A DNA stretch of 6,323 nt, taken from Alphaproteobacteria bacterium (lineage in GTDB: Bacteria > Pseudomonadota > Alphaproteobacteria > Puniceispirillales > UBA1172). The stretch covers positions 1 through 6,323 of the forward strand of contig JAGWAQ010000071.1 in NCBI GenBank assembly GCA_021296375.1, read 5' to 3'. Position numbers and translations under genes: made by a program. Positions 1 through 6,323 of this stretch are shown in pieces. The notes below the pieces were generated by a model. It did no database searches. It was not told the origin of the DNA and saw only the letters and a list, made by a program, of their open reading frames with translations. Positions within the stretch are counted from its first letter, which is position 1. The number at the start of each line of letters is the position of its first letter.

Positions 1-1016
1 AGGATGAGCGCGATATAGGCGGGGAACGTGTCGCTCGTGAACAGCGCCAGAATGGTGGTGATGCCATCGGTGCGTGTCACCAGAAACCCTAAAATCATGG
101 CGGCGGAAATGACAACAATATCATCCGCCACGGTCTTCATCTGGTCGCGCGCGGTGGTCACAATCGTGGAGACGGTCTGGGGCTGGCGGAAAAACTGGAT
201 CACCACCAGCCCGGGGATCACCACCACCACGGCCGAAAGGGCGGTGAAATTGAACAGCAAGGCCACCCCCAGCACCGTCAGCAGCACAACGATCAGGCGC
301 ATCGAGACAGGCTTCAGGCAGGATAGCGACACCCTGACCATGGCAAGGGTAAGCCCCGGGGTGAAGATCGGCAGGGTGATGGCATGGAAAGCCAGGGCCA
401 GCACGGCCCCGACGGCGATGGCGGGCCAGGCGGCGGAAGGTTCAATAAAGCTTTGGCCAATGGCAAAGGCGACAAAAAACGGCGACCAGACCGCCGAGGC
501 GTTCATCCCCCTCAAAGCGGCAAGGGCGGCGATGCGGCGGCGTTCGGATGAACTTGAGGGGGACAGGGCGGCGGACAGCATGGCAAAAGTGCCGGTGTTG
601 ATCACCCCGCCGAAAGCATGCCCCGCCAGTTGCAGCCCGGCGGCGGAGCTTTCCGGCGGCAATTGCGCCAGTGCGTTCTGCGTGCGCTGAACCGATGGCA
701 TGGTGCTGGCGGTGGATTTCGCCAAAATCATGGTGGGGACCAGCCCCGCAAAGATCAGCACAAAGCGTCCTGTTGCGAACATATCGTCCCAGGTGACGTG
801 ATGAATGGTCAACACCCCCAGCACCAGAAGGAAGCTGATGATCAGCACCGACCCCCGCTTGATGAGCGGAAGCGTCAACAGCAGGTAAAGCGCGTAAATC
901 CCCACCGCGATATTGGCCAGCGCAATGGCCGCCTCACCCCAGATGATCTGCACCACCGCCATCACCCAGGCGATCATCAGCAAGCTTAACCGGAAATCTT
1001 GAAAGCGGGCCATCAT
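1..1016 (-). CDS. Polytopic inner-membrane protein, transporter-like, C-terminus cut by window edge
   Basis: I translated this frame by hand. It is open for 338 codons, from ATG at 1016 to the left edge, with no stop in the window. Roughly nine to eleven hydrophobic stretches are visible (about residues 10-27, 29-50, 56-72, 83-100, 163-192, 196-220, 238-256, 258-276, 297-313 and 318-338). Between the fourth and fifth lies a glycine-rich stretch (GHAFGGVINTG, 132-142), a polar SPSSSSERRR loop (152-161), then RGMNASAVWSPFF (169-181). Such polar and Gly/Asn breaks beside membrane helices suggest a transporter with re-entrant or unwound segments, loosely like the ion-transporter superfamily, but I do not recognise a named family and assign no substrate. 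The start overlaps the stop of the upstream DMT transporter gene (ATGA), so translation is probably coupled; a second ATG follows immediately at 1013. The Shine-Dalgarno sequence is weak (GGCGG next to the start). The gene is certain as a reading frame; its function is unknown. Confidence 0.85.
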   Translation of the reverse strand, partial: MMARFQDFRLSLLMIAWVMAVVQIIWGEAAIALANIAVGIYALYLLLTLPLIKRGSVLIISFLLVLGVLTIHHVTWDDMFATGRFVLIFAGLVPTMILAKSTASTMPSVQRTQNALAQLPPESSAAGLQLAGHAFGGVINTGTFAMLSAALSPSSSSERRRIAALAALRGMNASAVWSPFFVAFAIGQSFIEPSAAWPAIAVGAVLALAFHAITLPIFTPGLTLAMVRVSLSCLKPVSMRLIVVLLTVLGVALLFNFTALSAVVVVIPGLVVIQFFRQPQTVSTIVTTARDQMKTVADDIVVISAAMILGFLVTRTDGITTILALFTSDTFPAYIALI

Positions 1017-1927
1017 CCGCCAAGCAAGATCATGATGATCGAGACCACCAGCAGGATGATGGCGAGGGTTTCGATCGTGTTGGTCTTTTCCTTAAGCACG
1101 AAGAAGGACAACGCCATAGTGAAGAGCAATTCGATTTGCCCCACGGCGCGCACCGGCGCGACAGCATAAAGGGTGAAGGCGGTGAACCAGGCGGCGGTGG
1201 CGACGGCGCCATAAAACCCTGCGCTGAGCGACGATCGCCAATGCACAAGGCTTAACACCAGCTCATTTCGAGCGGAGGAGAAATACATCCACAGCCCCAT
1301 GCAGATCGTCTGGACGGTAACAGCCATAGCGCCGGTATAGCCAGCGGAAAGCAGCCAGTCGCCGCCATCGAGCGCCAGCACAGCGGCTTTGAAGAAGACA
1401 GTGGACAACCCCAGCGTAGCGCCGGACAACAGCCCCAGGGCGGTCTGACGCGACAGCAGGACAGAGACCATGTTGCCGCGGTTAAGATTGGTTTTTGCCA
1501 GCGACAGCAAGACAACCGCAACCGCGCCAAGGGCGATCGCAAAAACAGTGTAAATACTGGCCACCACCCCCACCACCAGGGCTTCAAAAACAGCCGCCTG
1601 CAGGACTTCGGTTTTGGAAAAGGCGGTTCCGGCGGCAAAAGACCGGTGCGAGAACATCCGGATCAGGAAAATCGTGAACAGCACCTGCATCAAACTGGCG
1701 GCGGAAAGCCATACCCAAAACATCACGCTGGTGCCGGGCATGGCCAGCCCGCTCATCGCCTGATAGCCCAGAACCCACAGCCAGGCAAAGGGCAGGGCAT
1801 AGGAAAAGCGGATGTAACTGGCGCCGGTATCCCCCAGCACAGGTTTCATTTTTTTCTGGGTCAGGCTGCGGAAGGTTTGGGCGGTGGCGGCGAGCAATGT
1901 CACCAACACCCATAATTCTATGCCCAA
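1013..1927 (-). CDS. DMT-superfamily (EamA-like) inner-membrane transporter
   Basis: This is a hydrophobic protein of about 304 residues with roughly ten membrane spans, the usual size of drug/metabolite transporters made of two EamA repeats. Family-like features are the N-terminus IELWVLVTLLAA followed by QTFRSLTQKKM (residues 17-27), the end of the first repeat around FSKTEVLQAAVF (103-114), and the C-terminal APVRAVGQIELLF...VLKEK (257-281) before a last helix. Similar bacterial proteins carry APVRxxGQIExLF and a charged K/R-E-K/R turn at these places. The substrate cannot be told; members export amino acids, nucleotide derivatives or other small metabolites. The frame can be extended to TTG at 1981 (322 residues) or GTG at 1963. 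I prefer TTG at 1927 because relatives begin close to the ELW motif and because AAGAGA lies 8 bases upstream; no ATG is available there. It follows the SPOR gene in the same direction and overlaps the next membrane-protein gene by four bases, so the two membrane proteins probably share an mRNA. Confidence 0.88.
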   Translation of the reverse strand: MGIELWVLVTLLAATAQTFRSLTQKKMKPVLGDTGASYIRFSYALPFAWLWVLGYQAMSGLAMPGTSVMFWVWLSAASLMQVLFTIFLIRMFSHRSFAAGTAFSKTEVLQAAVFEALVVGVVASIYTVFAIALGAVAVVLLSLAKTNLNRGNMVSVLLSRQTALGLLSGATLGLSTVFFKAAVLALDGGDWLLSAGYTGAMAVTVQTICMGLWMYFSSARNELVLSLVHWRSSLSAGFYGAVATAAWFTAFTLYAVAPVRAVGQIELLFTMALSFFVLKEKTNTIETLAIILLVVSIIMILLGG

Positions 1928-2065
1928 AACACTTATCTCTTTAAGGGAATTGATCAAACGCACCCCGTTGCTCTGTATCAAGGCTACACCAACGGTCAGG
2001 GCATCGCATCAATAATGTCAGCATAGTCCGGATATCGCGGATAGGCCAGCTATCAGGGGAGGGCT
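1928..2065. other. Spacer between SPOR gene and DMT transporter gene
   Basis: This stretch holds no gene of its own if the transporter starts at 1927; if the start is TTG at 1981 the true gap is 84 bases (1982-2065). It contains a short imperfect dyad (TCCG and CGGA around a GATATC core near 2032) that has no following T run, so it is not a convincing intrinsic terminator. Several TTGA-type -35 look-alikes occur on the minus strand, but none is paired with a good -10. Whether the transporter pair is read from its own promoter or by readthrough from the SPOR gene cannot be decided from the sequence. Confidence 0.4.
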
Positions 2066-3151
2066 TCAGGAGGACGCGTTCATCTTGATGATGCAGGCGT
2101 ATTTCTTGCCCCAGAAGAACGAGCAGATGTTCTGGGCATCGGCCAGGGGCAGGGGCGCGCTGACCACGCGGAAGACGTTTCGGCCGGTTGGCAATTTCGC
2201 GGCCGTCACAAGCAGTTCGACGGTATCGGCGTTATCGGCCAGTTCTTTGGTTAAAATATTCAACCCGCGATTGGCATTTTTGATGCTCGAATAAGACGCC
2301 AGCTGAATTTGGGTCAACCCCACGTCTTTCGGGGATTTCGTTGCGGCAGGGGTGATGACATCGCCGGTCTCGGCGGTCAGGTAGAGGGGCAGTTCAGGTT
2401 TGCGCGGGGGCGCGTCCATCACCTCACCCAGAATGATGTTGGTGTTAACATTGCTTGCCGTGGTGGCGGGCAGGGCAGAACCTGCGGTTGGCGTCGCCGA
2501 TGCAGCGGGCTTGGGCTGTTGGGCAAGCGCGGCGGTCTGGTCAGCCAGTTGTCTCTTCAGCTCGTTCAGGCTTTGCTGAAGACGGACGTTTTCCTTCAGC
2601 AAACGGCTGACTTGCTCCGAACTCCGCTTGTCGGAGCTTTCGGTCGCCATGGCGTTTTCATCAGGAACCGTCGCCACCTGGGTGGCGAACAGATCAGGGC
2701 GGACTTTCGCAATGGCTTTATCGGCGTTGATGAACAGGCCGGTGCAGAAGTTGGAGATGTAATCCCGCAGCTTGTCTTTTTCGGCAATTTTATCGGATTC
2801 GGCGATAACAGGATTGGCGCTGAACAAATCCAGCATCCAGCTGGAATATTCATTGATGACGCCGTCAATTTCCGTGTTGGTGGGTTGCGTGCCGGTCGAG
2901 GAATTGATCGAACTGCGCAACATGGCGCCAGCGAAAAATCGCCGCTCTCGCCACAGCTCACCCTGGGTTTGTTCCAGCAGACCCGAATATTCCATGATGC
3001 GGGCGTAAGACGCGCAGATCGCCGCTTGTTCCTGCAGCAAGCCGTTTTGAAGGGCTTCATCTTCCTGGCTTTGCGATGTTTGCGCATGAGCGGTAGCGCC
3101 AAACGCGCCTATCGCCACAACAACACCTATGGAATAAACAAAACGGAACAT
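2066..3151 (-). CDS. Exported SPOR-domain protein with coiled coil, probable cell-envelope protein
   Basis: The protein has 361 residues and starts at ATG 3151. Residues 1-23 form a typical Sec signal peptide (MFRFVYSIGVVVAIGAFGA, then THAHA-like end AHA|Q), so the mature protein should be periplasmic or secreted; no other membrane segment is seen. Residues 28-155 are a helical-looking region with one cysteine near each end (C46, C136), which could form a disulfide; I do not recognise this domain. Residues 178-208 (SEQVSRLLKENVRLQQSL and onward) look like a coiled coil, followed by an Ala/Pro/Thr-rich linker (210-235). The C-terminus, about 278-357, fits a SPOR domain: it begins TQIQLASYSSIKNANRGLNIL and ends with FRVVSAPLPLADAQNICSFF...YACIIK. 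SPOR domains bind glycan strands lacking stem peptides, often at division sites, so a role in cell-wall or envelope work is inferred. It lies 73 bases after trpE in the same direction. The specific function is unknown. Confidence 0.87.
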   Translation of the reverse strand: MFRFVYSIGVVVAIGAFGATAHAQTSQSQEDEALQNGLLQEQAAICASYARIMEYSGLLEQTQGELWRERRFFAGAMLRSSINSSTGTQPTNTEIDGVINEYSSWMLDLFSANPVIAESDKIAEKDKLRDYISNFCTGLFINADKAIAKVRPDLFATQVATVPDENAMATESSDKRSSEQVSRLLKENVRLQQSLNELKRQLADQTAALAQQPKPAASATPTAGSALPATTASNVNTNIILGEVMDAPPRKPELPLYLTAETGDVITPAATKSPKDVGLTQIQLASYSSIKNANRGLNILTKELADNADTVELLVTAAKLPTGRNVFRVVSAPLPLADAQNICSFFWGKKYACIIKMNASS

Positions 3152-3171
3152 AATTCAGTCTAACACAACTA

Positions 3172-3200
3172 TTCGTAAAAACTTTATGCCTAAATGTTAA
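3172..3200 (-). promoter_or_regulatory. Weak sigma-70-like promoter candidate for the SPOR gene
   Basis: On the minus strand, TTAACA (3200-3195, five of six matches to TTGACA) is separated by 17 bases from TACGAA (3177-3172, about three of six matches to TATAAT). Transcription would start near 3165 and leave a leader of only about 14 bases before the ATG at 3151. The surrounding 73-base gap is clearly richer in A and T than the flanking genes, as expected for a promoter region. The -10 match is poor, so this is only a candidate; the gene could also be read from the trpE transcript. Confidence 0.25.
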
Positions 3201-3208
3201 TCAACATT
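3193..3208. repeat. Small perfect dyad (AATGTT-4-AACATT) in the trpE/SPOR gap
   Basis: A six-base inverted repeat with a four-base centre, AATGTTAATCAACATT, sits between the trpE stop and the SPOR gene and overlaps the candidate -35 element. It is too short, too AT-rich and lacks a T run, so it is not a good terminator. It could be half of an operator for a dimeric regulator, but a dyad of this size also arises by chance in AT-rich sequence. Confidence 0.3.
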
Positions 3209-3224
3209 ATTCTAATGATTTCCA

Positions 3225-4685
3225 TCAGTACGATGGCGCCATGGCTTTATTGACGGTTTCCTGGAATTCCGCTTCAGGCTGGGAGTCATAGACGATCCCG
3301 GCGCCAGCCTGGATATGCATCATCCCGTCTTTGACAATCGCTGTTCTCAAGACGATACAGGTGTCCATATCGCCATCAGCGGAAATATAGCCGGCGGCAC
3401 CGGCGTAAGGCCCGCGCTGGCTTGGTTCCAGCTCGTCGATGATTTCCATCGCCCTGATTTTGGGCGCACCGGAGACCGTGCCTGCGGGAAAGCCCGCGCA
3501 AAGCGCATCGACGGTGTCAAGATCATCACGGATTTCGCCCTCAACTTCAGAGGCGATATGCATGACGTGGCTGTAGCGTTCAATGGCGAAACTGTCGACC
3601 AGGCGAACCGTGCCCGGCTTCGACACACGGCCGGTATCATTGCGCCCGAGGTCAAGCAGCATCAGGTGTTCAGCGCGTTCCTTGGTGTCGGCGATCAATT
3701 CATCCGCCAGCGCCTGATCCTCGTCATGGGTTTTGCCGCGAGGGCGCGTGCCAGCGATAGGACGGATCGTGACTTGCTTGTTCCTCAGCCGCACCAGAAT
3801 TTCAGGGCTTGAGCCGACCAGCGCCATATCCCCCATGTTGAAGTAAATCAGGAAGGGGGAGGGGTTAAGCCGCCGCAGGGAGCGGTAAAGGCTGATGGCA
3901 GGCAGGGTGAAGGGAACGGAAAACCGTTGCGACAGCACGACCTGGAAAATATCACCGGATTTGATGTATTCGACGGCTTTTGCCACCATCTCCATGAAAT
4001 AGGATTTCTTCATGTTGGAGGTGTATTCCGGCAGCGGCCCGTGGGTCGACAATTCCTTTTCCACGGTGAGGGGGGTGTTGAGCTTCTCAACAGTGTTGAT
4101 CAGACGATCATGGGCCTGATCCCACGCCTCTTCCGGCGATAATGCCGAGGATTTGCGCAACGGGGTGCAGACCAGCATCTGGTCTTTCAGGCGATCAAAA
4201 ATCACCACGATTGAGGGCCGCATCAGGGTTGAGGTATCCACATCAATCGCTTTCGGGTTGGTGGCGGGGATGCGGTCCATGTGATGGACCATTTCATACC
4301 CGAAATACCCGAACAAGCCTGCCGCCATGGCAGGCAGATCATCAGGCAGGTCAACACGGCTGTCGTCGATCAATTGCCGAAGCGAGGCAAACGGGTCGTC
4401 ATCCGCGTCGCCGATGGGGGTGCCATCAGGGGTTGAACGCCAGGCTTTGTCCTGGGTGCATGACCAGATCAGGTCAGGTTCAATCGCGATCACCGAAAAC
4501 CGCCCCCGGACATTGCCGCCTTCAACCGATTCCAGCAGGCAGGAATAGGGGTTCTCCGCCCCGAGCTTGATCATCGCCGACACGGGCGTGTCGAGATCGG
4601 CCACCAGCTGGGTGTAGACGATCGTGCCATGGGCAGATGTCTTCAGCTTGGTTGCAATTTCATCACGTGCGGGGGTAACGCGCAT
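3225..4685 (-). CDS. trpE: Anthranilate synthase component I (TrpE)
   Basis: TrpE catalyses the first committed step of tryptophan synthesis, chorismate plus ammonia to anthranilate and pyruvate. It normally works with the TrpG glutamine amidotransferase, which supplies ammonia, in the cytoplasm. The 486-residue length is normal for a stand-alone TrpE without fused TrpG. The N-terminal domain holds LLESVEGG (50-57), the region known to bind feedback-inhibiting tryptophan, so allosteric inhibition is likely kept. The chorismate-binding domain (about 225-483) shows the usual blocks: PIAGTRPRG (309-317), ERAEHLMLLDLGRND (336-350), YSHVMHIASEVEG (371-383), FPAGTVSGAPKIRAMEIIDE (399-418), GPYAGAAGY (425-433) and QAGAGIVYDSQPEAEFQET (459-477). 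No key block is missing. The ATG overlaps the upstream ppiD-like stop by one base (TGATG), pointing to one transcript and coupled translation. No trpG follows it. I see no leader peptide or attenuator within the window; any would lie upstream of the ppiD-like gene. Confidence 0.97.
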   Translation of the reverse strand: MRVTPARDEIATKLKTSAHGTIVYTQLVADLDTPVSAMIKLGAENPYSCLLESVEGGNVRGRFSVIAIEPDLIWSCTQDKAWRSTPDGTPIGDADDDPFASLRQLIDDSRVDLPDDLPAMAAGLFGYFGYEMVHHMDRIPATNPKAIDVDTSTLMRPSIVVIFDRLKDQMLVCTPLRKSSALSPEEAWDQAHDRLINTVEKLNTPLTVEKELSTHGPLPEYTSNMKKSYFMEMVAKAVEYIKSGDIFQVVLSQRFSVPFTLPAISLYRSLRRLNPSPFLIYFNMGDMALVGSSPEILVRLRNKQVTIRPIAGTRPRGKTHDEDQALADELIADTKERAEHLMLLDLGRNDTGRVSKPGTVRLVDSFAIERYSHVMHIASEVEGEIRDDLDTVDALCAGFPAGTVSGAPKIRAMEIIDELEPSQRGPYAGAAGYISADGDMDTCIVLRTAIVKDGMMHIQAGAGIVYDSQPEAEFQETVNKAMAPSY

Positions 4686-6323
4686 CAGTTGGGCTGTCCG
4701 ATCAGCAGGTTCTGAACCGCTTGTGCATTGATGCTCACCTCATGGGTGCGGGTCAGGCCATTGGCGACAATGCCCTCCAGTGACGACGCCACATTGGCCG
4801 ACAGGGACGTTTGCATGCGTTCGGTTTCATCCGCCAGTGCCTCACCTTCAGCGGGCATGATGGCATTGACCGTCATCACCACCGCTTGATCCCCGGTTTC
4901 AACAAAGCTGGTTTCATCCAGCCCAAGGGTGAAGGCTTTGGCAGCGATCAGGCGAGCGGCGGAATGGTCAAAGCTGACGCCATCACGGCGCATCGCCGGG
5001 CTTTCGATCACCGTCACGTTGTTGGCCTTGGCGGCATCGGCCAGATTGTCAGCCGCCACCATGGATTCAGCGGTGGCGCGGGCCGCTTCCACCGCGCGTT
5101 CAAGCTTGATGTCAGCGATCACGCGGTCGCGCACATCAGCCAATGGACGTGGCGCGCTTGGCGCTTCGCTATTGACCCGCAGCACAAAGAACGTGTCGGC
5201 GTTGGTTTCTTCAACAAAGCCGTCTTCGTTGATATCGGCTGTCCAGACCGACTGGCGGAATTTTGTATCCGCGGCGATGCCGTCAAGGGCATTGCCGTCA
5301 ATGTCACGGCCACTGCGGTCCATGCCGTCGATCGTCACCAGTTCAGCACCAGCGGCACGCGCCGCTTCTTCAAGGGTGGCGCCGCTGGACAAGCTGTCCT
5401 CAAGGGTCGCGATGCGGCTGTAGACAAGATCAGTTGCCGCTTCACGCTCAAGACTGGTGGCCAGACCCGGGCGGGCATCCTCAAAAGACACGGTGGTGGA
5501 CGGGGTGATGTCATCAACCATCAGGACGTGCTGACCAAGGGCGGTGGCCAATGGGCCAATCGCTTCACCGGTGGCGGCGTCAAAGGCCGGGGCGGACAAT
5601 TCTTCCGTCAGGTCTTCGGCAACAAGACTGCCGAGGCGGGTGTCATCATCGGTCAGGCTCAGCATCGCCATGGCGACATCAGCAAAACTTTCGCCCGCCT
5701 TGATGCGGTTGACGGCATCAGCGGCTTCATCTTCAGCGGCAAACACCATCTGGCGAATCACGCGACGTTCAGGGGTGATGAAATTGTCGCTGCGGGCTTC
5801 GTATTCGGCGCGCAGGTCATCTTCGGAAACCTCAACGTCATCGAGCAAACCTTCAGGCGACAGCACAAGGGCCGTCACCGACCGCAAGTCAGGGCTGTCG
5901 TAGCTTTCGCCATTATCCGCGTACCAGGCGTCGAGTTCCGCCTCGGTTGGGGTGGCGGCGGCATCGGCACTGACGTCAATTTCAACATAGGAAATGACAC
6001 GGCGTTCGAGGCGCCATGCGGCAATTTCTGCCGCCAGGGCAGGGGAGTAGTTCACCCCGGGGATGAGTGCTGCGAAAATCTGCCCGCCTTGCAGCTCACC
6101 ATTGACGTAATTCAGGTAGGACTCTTCATCCAGGCCAGCGCGGGCGAGGGTATCACGGAACCGCAAGACGCTGAACTGGCCGGTCTCATCAAGAAATGCC
6201 GTTTCATTGGCAACATGGGATTTTTCCATTTCACGGGTGACGGTCAGGCCAAGGCGTTCGGCTTCTGCCATGAACACGGCGCGGCGCGCCAGCCCCCCCA
6301 ATACATCCCCCAGCATGCCTTGC
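4685..6323 (-). CDS. ppiD: PpiD/SurA-type periplasmic chaperone or peptidyl-prolyl isomerase, N-terminus outside window
   Basis: The frame is open to the right edge (codons for Gln-Gly precede the first internal Met at 6316), so the real start and the expected N-terminal membrane anchor lie outside the window. About 546 codons are present; full-length PpiD-like proteins of around 630 residues would leave some 80-100 missing. Counting from the Met at 6316, residues 1-75 match the SurA/PpiD N-terminal chaperone region (LARRAVFMAEAERLGLTVT, then a second helix pair to GLDEESYLNYVNGE). Residues about 183-270 correspond to a parvulin-type domain (RRVIRQMVFAAED, AGESFADVAMAM, RLGSLVAEDL, GQHVLMVDDI). 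The rest is a long, Ala/Glu/Asp-rich C-terminal part. PpiD-type proteins are inner-membrane anchored, sit near the Sec exit and help fold exported proteins. The parvulin domain has RQMVF where active parvulins have R-H-I-L/V, so chaperone activity may dominate over isomerase activity. The stop overlaps the trpE start by one base. Confidence 0.88.
   Translation of the reverse strand, partial: QGMLGDVLGGLARRAVFMAEAERLGLTVTREMEKSHVANETAFLDETGQFSVLRFRDTLARAGLDEESYLNYVNGELQGGQIFAALIPGVNYSPALAAEIAAWRLERRVISYVEIDVSADAAATPTEAELDAWYADNGESYDSPDLRSVTALVLSPEGLLDDVEVSEDDLRAEYEARSDNFITPERRVIRQMVFAAEDEAADAVNRIKAGESFADVAMAMLSLTDDDTRLGSLVAEDLTEELSAPAFDAATGEAIGPLATALGQHVLMVDDITPSTTVSFEDARPGLATSLEREAATDLVYSRIATLEDSLSSGATLEEAARAAGAELVTIDGMDRSGRDIDGNALDGIAADTKFRQSVWTADINEDGFVEETNADTFFVLRVNSEAPSAPRPLADVRDRVIADIKLERAVEAARATAESMVAADNLADAAKANNVTVIESPAMRRDGVSFDHSAARLIAAKAFTLGLDETSFVETGDQAVVMTVNAIMPAEGEALADETERMQTSLSANVASSLEGIVANGLTRTHEVSINAQAVQNLLIGQPN

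Noticed and set aside
28..989. Two plus-strand open frames (28-690 and 618-989) covering the left kilobase
   Set aside because: Their translations are Arg/Ser/Thr- or His/Gln-rich and look like antisense reads of a membrane protein. The minus-strand frame is open across the whole stretch and encodes well-formed hydrophobic helices, so that is the real gene.
2018..2045. Possible terminator after the SPOR gene (GATATC-centred dyad)
   Set aside because: The arms are only about four bases and no T tract follows on the minus strand.
2309..3163. Plus-strand frame of 284 codons antisense to the SPOR gene
   Set aside because: The translation is Gly/Arg-rich with no recognisable domain, while the opposite strand gives a signal peptide, a coiled coil and a SPOR domain.
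3315..4570. Plus-strand frames antisense to trpE
   Set aside because: All catalytic blocks of TrpE are intact on the minus strand; the plus-strand frames are by-products of GC-biased codon use.
4708..4718. Short palindrome GGTTCTGAACC near the end of the ppiD-like gene
   Set aside because: The five-base arms with a one-base centre cannot form a useful hairpin, there is no T run, and the site lies within coding sequence just before trpE.
4929..5903. Plus-strand Ala/Ser/Arg-rich frames antisense to the ppiD-like gene
   Set aside because: The composition is that of a shadow frame opposite an Ala/Glu/Asp-rich protein, and no domain is visible.

Overview
The window suggests a moderately GC-rich alphaproteobacterium. 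The best pointer is a PpiD/SurA-type periplasmic folding factor directly upstream of, and translationally coupled to, trpE; as far as I recall, this gene order is widespread in Alphaproteobacteria (Rhodospirillales, SAR116-like and relatives). The genus cannot be fixed from the sequence alone. All five genes lie on the minus strand, so the window is read from right to left, and it is almost fully coding.

Region by region in the direction of transcription: (1) 6323-4685 encodes a PpiD-like membrane-anchored periplasmic chaperone/peptidyl-prolyl isomerase that lacks its N-terminus because the gene starts outside the window. (2) 4685-3225 is a complete trpE, anthranilate synthase component I, whose start overlaps the ppiD stop by one base. 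(3) A 73-base AT-rich gap with a small dyad and a weak promoter candidate leads to (4) 3151-2066, an exported protein with a coiled coil and a C-terminal SPOR (peptidoglycan-binding) domain. (5) An 84-base or longer gap, depending on the start chosen, leads to (6) a DMT/EamA-family transporter ending at 1013. Its stop overlaps by four bases the start of (7) a polytopic membrane protein of at least 338 residues that runs off the left edge.

Functionally this looks like ordinary chromosomal backbone: tryptophan biosynthesis next to envelope folding, then an envelope/cell-wall protein, then a coupled pair of inner-membrane proteins. I see no tRNA or rRNA, insertion sequence, CRISPR array, phage gene or recombination site. 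The points most worth a second look are the absence of trpG directly after trpE, the degenerate parvulin signature in the PpiD-like protein, the unassigned N-terminal region of the SPOR protein, and the unidentified coupled membrane protein at the left edge. I did not find a convincing previously undescribed system.
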